17,321 nucleotides of DNA from Baffinella frigidus (lineage: Eukaryota; Cryptophyceae; Cryptomonadales; Baffinellaceae). The notes beneath the pieces are model-generated. The model saw only the letters and a list, made by a program, of their open reading frames with translations. It was not told where the DNA came from and did no database searches. The stretch is taken from positions 517,206-534,526 of the forward strand of contig MU646377.1 in the NCBI GenBank assembly GCA_026770585.1, given 5' to 3'. Below are positions 15,801 to 17,321 of this stretch, one piece after another; within the stretch, counting starts at the first letter, position 1; each line of letters opens with the position of its first letter. The position numbers were made by a program, and so were the translations under genes.

Positions 15801-17164
15801 AAACCCTCATCCCTCAACCATGACGCTTCCAACCCCTCCCCCCTCACAGCTGGTGGGCAACTCGTTCCGGACGGCGCTCTGGGGCGCAGAGAAGGGGGGC
15901 ACCGACGCCCGACACCCGACACTCGAAACCCAACAACACCCTCACCACTGAATCCTCAACCCTTCTCCCTCAACTATCGACGTCCGGCTCGAGTCAGACC
16001 TTTGGGGGGACGCATCCCCTGGCCCTACAGCTAGTCACACCGTTGACCCCCCCCCCTCTCTGAAGCCTCCCACCCTACAGCTGGTGGGCAACTCGTTCCG
16101 GACGGCGCTGTGGGGCGCGGAGAAGGGGGCCATCGACGTGCGCCTCGAGTCGGGCGATCCTGCCGTCAAGACCAAGCTCGTGGCCACCTCCGTGCTCATC
16201 TCCGCGGGGTGCGTCCGCAGAAACCACCCACCCGGGGGTTCTAATGGCTCCAATGGCTCCAATGGCTCCAATGGCTCCACGGATCCTTTTCAGCAGAGAT
16301 GCTCATCTCTGCTGGGTGCGCACTTTTGGGTGCCGAACTGTCCCAAAAGTAAACAATCTCCCCTTATTCCTTCTGGGGAATTGACTTATGGCGACCCCTT
16401 GCAAGAATCTGGTGTGGCGCCCCCCGACCACCAGCCGCACTATCTGGCTATCTTAGCCTCGCTACAGCTCTATGATAACCCGAACCCACCTGTAAAATCA
16501 CCCCCCCCCCCACCCGTAAAATCGAACACTTCACCCCTGAACTCCAATCCCAAGCAGGACGGATCCCTTCCTGCTCCTGGAGAGGGCATTCGCAGCGGCG
16601 GCCGATCGGCTCGGGACGTTCCGGATCCGCGCAGAGAAGCAGCTCCCGCCGTCCCTCGACGTTTTCGGGTACGGATCGCATCTTGCTATCTTAGCCTCGT
16701 TACGCCTCTATTATCACCTGAACCCACCCGTAAGATGGCATTTCCCACCCGTAAGATAGCACACCCCTCCCGTAAGACCGGCTCGGGACGTTCCGGATCC
16801 GTGCGGAGAAACAGCTCCCGCCCTCCCTCGACATCTTCAGGCATCAACGACGGGCCCGCCTCATTATTATTATTATTTGCGATAGAGACGGGCCCGCCTC
16901 AGTGTTTGCTTTATAGGGGCGGGCCGTTCTGGATTTTTTTCGTAGATACGGGCCCGCCTCAGTGTTTTCTTCACGAGCCCGCCCCGGGACTATTTTTTCA
17001 TACTTTACGATATGGACAGGCCCGCCTCAGTTTTTGCTTTACGACACAGGCGGCCCCGCTGTTTTGTGGTTTGCCTTACGATACAGCCTCACCACCTCGT
17101 AACAAACGCATGATGCCACAGGTGGTGCACGTGGGACGCGTTCTATTCCGCCGTCGAGCCGCAG
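8094..17164 (+). CDS. raffinose synthase/Sip1-family (GH36) protein with long N-terminal extension, 5' part of gene
   Basis: Fourteen exons join in phase through GT-AG introns to 570 residues with no stop: 8094-8566, 9323-9401, 10257-10340, 10874-10965, 11724-11805, 12652-12732, 12909-13022, 13772-13879, 14341-14444, 14903-15026, 15577-15663, 16081-16208, 16558-16668 and 17122-17164. The last donor is GTACTT at 17165, so the gene continues past the window. Residues from about 366 follow the raffinose synthase/seed imbibition protein pattern: KLWWMSP (440-446), PPETQF (456-461), SGDPAV (500-505), DPF (521-523), WCTWDAFY (557-564). Members include raffinose and stachyose synthases, which move galactose from galactinol, and alkaline alpha-galactosidases; the substrate cannot be told here because the catalytic Asp region is not reached. 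The WCTWDAFY motif lies about 190 residues into the domain, close to its position in plant enzymes. The family call is strong. The link between exon 1 and the rest, and whether all upstream exons belong to the same transcript, is inferred from phase. Confidence 0.85.
8656..8781 (-). repeat. dispersed repeat, family C, copy 2, in GH36 intron 1
   Basis: Reverse complement carries CTAAAGGACAAGACCAGCAG, AGATTTGCTCCA and CTACGCGGGAT, as at 5466-5606. Its outer end (8756-8781) is also an inverted match to 7893-7916 upstream of exon 1. Confidence 0.7.
8819..9008. mobile_element. MITE-like element, family D, copy 1, in GH36 intron 1
   Basis: Terminal inverted repeats of about 26 nt (GCCACACAGCGGGCTACGAA at the left; the right end is its complement with one change). 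An internal hairpin GGTGGCTCA...TGAGCCACC lies at 8848-8880. 190 nt, no ORF. Confidence 0.8.
9142..9320 (+). repeat. telomere-type array at the 3' end of GH36 intron 1
   Basis: CCCTAAA, CCCCAAA and CCCTAAT variants up to the acceptor at 9321-9322. Confidence 0.85.
9323..13858 (+). CDS. GH36 gene exons 2-8: helical N-terminal extension of unknown function
   Basis: Residues about 158-363 come from exons at 9323, 10257, 10874, 11724, 12652, 12909 and the start of 13772. I recognise no domain. The sequence looks mainly alpha-helical: VEHFAKALNSEINQWV and the following residues to about 240 have heptad-like hydrophobic spacing with many E, K and Q, suggesting a coiled coil. Later segments (DPATRDLFRTVRRIRAEYD, SKEEIYAATGSKLEQIV, DAELSERLAKLGLSDLQRS) look like amphipathic helices with proline- or serine-led caps. 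Plant raffinose synthases start almost directly with the glycosidase domain, so this segment is extra. All junctions keep phase (0-0, 2-2 or 1-1) and third positions are strongly G/C, which argues for real coding exons. It could instead be a separate upstream gene that I have joined wrongly; no stop, polyadenylation signal or new start is visible between it and the GH36 domain. Confidence 0.7.
9410..9580 (+). repeat. telomere-type array at the 5' end of GH36 intron 9402-10256
   Basis: CCCTAAC, CCCTGAA and CCCTAAA units beginning a few nt after the donor. The rest of this intron (9581-10080) is AT-richer and shows only the GTTGAC foldback. Confidence 0.85.
9889..9923. repeat. GTTGAC/GTCAAC foldback, copy 4
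   Basis: CAAAGTTGACGTTTTTGTGA followed by CGGAACCGTCAAC, in the GH36 intron 9402-10256. The arms can pair as a short hairpin. Confidence 0.55.
10083..10110 (+). repeat. exon echo of GH36 exon 10257-10340
   Basis: CCAGGTGGAGCACTTTGCGA then AGGCGCTC is identical to the true acceptor and first 23 nt of the exon, and then diverges. Confidence 0.85.
10157..10245. repeat. tandem repeat of about 32 nt
   Basis: Units of TGACC(A/G)GTCTCCTGTGTAGGAA with CACCGGTTC-type spacers, about 2.5 copies, between the echo at 10083 and the true exon at 10257. Confidence 0.85.
10711..10737 (+). repeat. exon echo of GH36 exon 10874-10965
   Basis: CACCAGGAGCTGCTGCGGAG resembles AACCAGGAACTGCGGAGCTC at the true acceptor; a stop follows at once. 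Confidence 0.6.
10748..10797 (+). repeat. CCCGAAA heptamer array
   Basis: About seven units of the single-base variant CCCGAAA, near the 3' end of GH36 intron 10341-10873. Confidence 0.9.
11318..11426. mobile_element. foldback element, family E, in GH36 intron 10966-11723
   Basis: Arms of 25 nt beginning TTGTAAGGCACGTCC and ending GGACGTGCCTTACAA, one mismatch, 109 nt overall. No repeat of the same family seen elsewhere in the window. Confidence 0.75.
11551..11592 (+). repeat. exon echo of GH36 exon 11724-11805
   Basis: Acceptor CAG then about 38 nt (GGACAACGGACCCCGCGACG and beyond) nearly identical to the true exon, breaking off after CTCTTC. Confidence 0.85.
11616..11700. repeat. short tandem repeat, GGTTATTCGTCCTTAGAG type
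   Basis: Four to five imperfect 17-18-nt units lie between the echo at 11551 and the true exon at 11724. Related single units occur at 11216-11280. Confidence 0.8.
12039..12201. mobile_element. MITE-like element, family D, copy 2, in GH36 intron 11806-12651
   Basis: Left end CCACACAGCGGACTTCGAAA and right end GTAGCCCGATGTGTGGG resemble family D termini with several changes. The interior has the CCTAGGACCCTAC(G/A)GTAGGC block also found in family A, which suggests mixing between families. Confidence 0.6.
12281..12334 (+). repeat. exon echo 1 of GH36 exon 12652-12732
   Basis: CAG then about 50 nt encoding TLTDVVKPLSKEEIYAA, with synonymous-type differences only (GTGGTA for GTTGTG, TCA for TCC). 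It is then cut off by an 18-nt minisatellite. No donor follows in frame. Confidence 0.85.
12335..12424. repeat. 18-nt minisatellite, about 5 units
   Basis: Unit TTAAGTTGTCTGTTGTAG with small changes, starting exactly where the echo of exon 12652 ends. Confidence 0.9.
12474..12530 (+). repeat. exon echo 2 of GH36 exon 12652-12732
   Basis: CAGACGCTGACTGTGGTGAA then GCCGCTCTCGAGGGATCTAC: same exon with two internal deletions, frame broken. Confidence 0.8.
12739..12893. repeat. CT/TCTG microsatellite filling GH36 intron 12733-12908
   Basis: Long CT runs with CGCGCGCG and TCTGTCTTG interruptions up to the acceptor. It also acts as the polypyrimidine tract and creates false ORFs on both strands. 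Confidence 0.9.
13103..13325. repeat. inverted ATTACTACACAA / TTGTGTAGTAAT cluster
   Basis: Plus-oriented copies at about 13112, 13135 and 13264 face complements at about 13181 and 13303; two more complements are at 13704 and 13745 in the same intron. This is consistent with one or more decayed foldback elements. Confidence 0.7.
13434..13485 (+). repeat. exon echo 1 of GH36 exon 13772-13879
   Basis: AGGCGGCAGAGGAGCAGCTG then CGCGCGGGGTTTGAGC nearly matches the first 36 nt of the true exon and then diverges. Confidence 0.85.
13592..13625 (+). repeat. exon echo 2 of GH36 exon 13772-13879
   Basis: ACAGGCGGCGGAGGAGCAGC then TGCGCACGGCGAG; identical for 21 nt after the acceptor. The GGACGTGACGCCCGTG stretch before it is also shared with the sequence before echo 1. 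Confidence 0.85.
13859..17164 (+). CDS. GH36 gene exons 8-14: N-terminal half of raffinose synthase/Sip1 domain
   Basis: The domain opens with ATLDIK at the end of exon 13772-13879, then NGTLWASAINSGVRVP in exon 14341-14444, matching the family's first beta strands. Exon 14903-15026 starts at the acceptor after TTACCGCAG. This is the only nearby acceptor whose phase avoids a stop, and it yields FLGMRATQELSQHKVRLGTL and then QKLWWMSP. The more obvious CAG at 14924-14926 would give an immediate TGA. Exon 15577-15663 carries the PPETQFFLADV strand, 16081-16208 the NSFRTALWGAE and LESGDPAV strands, 16558-16668 a DPF-led helix (LLLERAFAAAADRLGTF), and 17122-17164 WCTWDAFY, the start of the barrel. 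In exon 14341 two donors, GTACAT at 14415 and GTACCA at 14445, both leave phase 2; I prefer 14445, but the shorter form would remove ten residues. Confidence 0.85.
13893..13950. repeat. ATTTATG heptamer tandem repeat
   Basis: About eight units 14 nt after the donor of exon 13772-13879. A loose TTAGCCT series follows at 13973-14030. Confidence 0.9.
14040..14180. repeat. telomere-type blocks in both orientations
   Basis: TTTAGGG units at about 14050-14070 and CCCTAAA/CCCCAAA units at 14131-14180, in GH36 intron 13880-14340. Confidence 0.8.
14232..14303. repeat. GA/GCGA-rich microsatellite
   Basis: GAGAGAGAGCGAGA-type purine run upstream of the acceptor of exon 14341-14444. Confidence 0.85.
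14510..14544. repeat. GTTGAC/GTCAAC foldback, copy 5
   Basis: AAAGTTGACAGTTGAGTACC, then AGCATCCTCAACTTT, in GH36 intron 14445-14902. It shares the GTACCA middle with the kelch copies. Confidence 0.6.
14616..14653. repeat. GTTGAC/GTCAAC foldback, copy 6
   Basis: AAAATTTGACAGTTTCGGAC, then CAGCACCGTCAAATTTT. The arms have compensating changes relative to copy 5 (TTTGAC/GTCAAA), so pairing is kept. Confidence 0.6.
14721..14922 (+). repeat. 103-nt tandem duplication across the acceptor of GH36 exon 14903-15026
   Basis: Copy 1 at 14721-14823 and copy 2 at 14824-14922 share the intron end (TTGACAG(C/T)AATCATGAA), GTTACCGCAG and the first 18-20 exonic nt (TTTCCT(T/G)GGCATGCGCGCG). Copy 1 then stops; copy 2 runs into the real exon. 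Confidence 0.9.
15059..15178. repeat. tandem repeat of about 22 nt, AGGAAGCAGAAGAGTGTGTCTA
   Basis: Five to six imperfect units between the donor of exon 14903-15026 and its echo. Confidence 0.85.
15177..15278 (+). repeat. exon echo: donor-side copy of GH36 exon 14903-15026
   Basis: Repeats CTGCCGGCCACGGCGGGGCG and, after a small insertion, CGCCAGAAGCTCTGGTGGAT through the GATGTGAAG donor context (here CATGTGAAC). It encodes most of TLPATAGR...QKLWWMSP. Confidence 0.85.
15300..15425 (+). repeat. degenerate telomere-type array
   Basis: CCCTAAA, CCCCAAA and CCCTACA units in GH36 intron 15027-15576. Confidence 0.85.
15675..15815 (+). repeat. telomere-type array in GH36 intron 15664-16080
   Basis: CCCTAAA blocks interrupted by CCTGCACACC and CCTACATCC. 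Confidence 0.85.
15846..15996 (+). repeat. exon echo of GH36 exon 16081-16208, in two pieces
   Basis: 15850-15900 repeats the acceptor and first 50 nt (NSFRTALWGAEKG coding) nearly exactly. After about 75 nt of unrelated sequence, 15976-15995 repeats ATCGACGT(G/C)CG(C/G)CTCGAGTC. The echo of one exon has thus itself been interrupted. Confidence 0.85.
16243..16280. repeat. AATGGCTCC nonamer tandem repeat
   Basis: Four units, 34 nt after the donor of exon 16081-16208. Confidence 0.9.
16297..16322 (+). repeat. exon echo: donor-side copy of GH36 exon 16081-16208
   Basis: ATGCTCATCTCTGCTGGGTG then CGCAC resembles GTGCTCATCTCCGCGGGGTG then CGTCC across the true donor. Confidence 0.6.
16441..16740. 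repeat. duplicated intron segment on both sides of GH36 exon 16558-16668
   Basis: GGCTATCTTAGCCTCGCTAC at about 16446 and TTGCTATCTTAGCCTCGTTA at about 16683 share about 50 nt, including AACCCACC(T/C)GTAA. The same intronic stretch thus occurs upstream and downstream of the exon. Confidence 0.8.
16780..16835 (+). repeat. exon echo: copy of GH36 exon 16558-16668, 3' part
   Basis: CGGCTCGGGACGTTCCGGAT then CCGTGCGGAGAAACAGCTCC and CGCCCTCCCTCGAC matches the true exon with scattered, mostly third-position changes. The donor has become TTCAGGCAT. Confidence 0.9.
16852..17040. repeat. GGGCCCGCCTCAGT-containing tandem repeat
   Basis: Four imperfect units of about 40-70 nt, each with (A/G)GGCCCGCCTCA(G)T followed by a T-rich stretch and a TTTACGA-like tail. 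The GGGCCCGCCTC core is shared with the region after the kelch stop. Confidence 0.8.
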
Positions 17165-17171
17165 GTACTTA

Positions 17172-17321
17172 CACCCTAACCCCCAAACCCTAAACCCCAA
17201 GCCCTAAACCCCAATCCCTAAACCCTAAACCCTAAACCCGACACCCGACACCCGACACCGTAAACCCCAAACCCTAAACCCTAAACCCTAAACCCTAAAA
17301 CCTCACCCTCCCCCCCCCCCC
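17172..17321 (+). repeat. telomere-type array at the right edge
   Basis: Starts 8 nt after the donor of exon 17122-17164 and includes CCCGACA units. The window ends in a C run, probably an assembly edge or homopolymer. Confidence 0.85.

Noticed and set aside
16084-17193. 369-residue plus-strand open frame
   Set aside because: It reads exon 16081-16208 in the right frame but then runs through two introns and passes exon 16558-16668 out of frame. The spliced model restores DPF and WCTWDAFY in the family's order.

Overview
The window looks like nuclear DNA from a eukaryotic microalga. The coding sequence is cut into short exons (about 43-473 nt) by GT-AG introns. Exons are GC-rich, with G or C at most third codon positions. 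Introns and flanks are full of the plant/algal-type telomeric heptamer CCCTAAA. The second gene belongs to the raffinose synthase/Sip1 (GH36) family, common in the green lineage and present in some other algae, and its start looks like a signal peptide followed by a transit-like stretch. I cannot say whether this is a prasinophyte-type green alga or a secondary-plastid alga.

Layout: (1) 1-4685, plus strand: the 3' part of a kelch-repeat gene. Nine exons join in phase to 211 residues ending at TGA 4683-4685; the 5' end lies left of the window. (2) 4686-8093: no gene I can support. It holds GC-rich hairpins, small foldback elements and a nested pair of MITE-like elements. (3) 8094-17164, plus strand, running off the right edge: a gene whose 14 visible exons join in phase to 570 residues. 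In order it has a hydrophobic N-terminus, an Arg/Ala/Pro-rich stretch, about 200 residues of unrecognised helical sequence, and the first half of a raffinose synthase/Sip1 domain up to the WCTWDAFY motif. The catalytic centre should lie past residue 17321. The two genes show no obvious functional link.

The most unusual feature is that most introns carry one or more degraded partial copies ('echoes') of the adjacent exon edge, splice site included. Acceptor-side echoes lie upstream of the true exon and donor-side echoes downstream. This is seen in both genes, in roughly two thirds of the introns. A second unexplained signal is a foldback of about 40 nt, with GTTGAC/GTCAAC arms, seen six times in introns of both genes. 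The exon models rest on reading-frame phase and family resemblance; no transcript data or database search was available.
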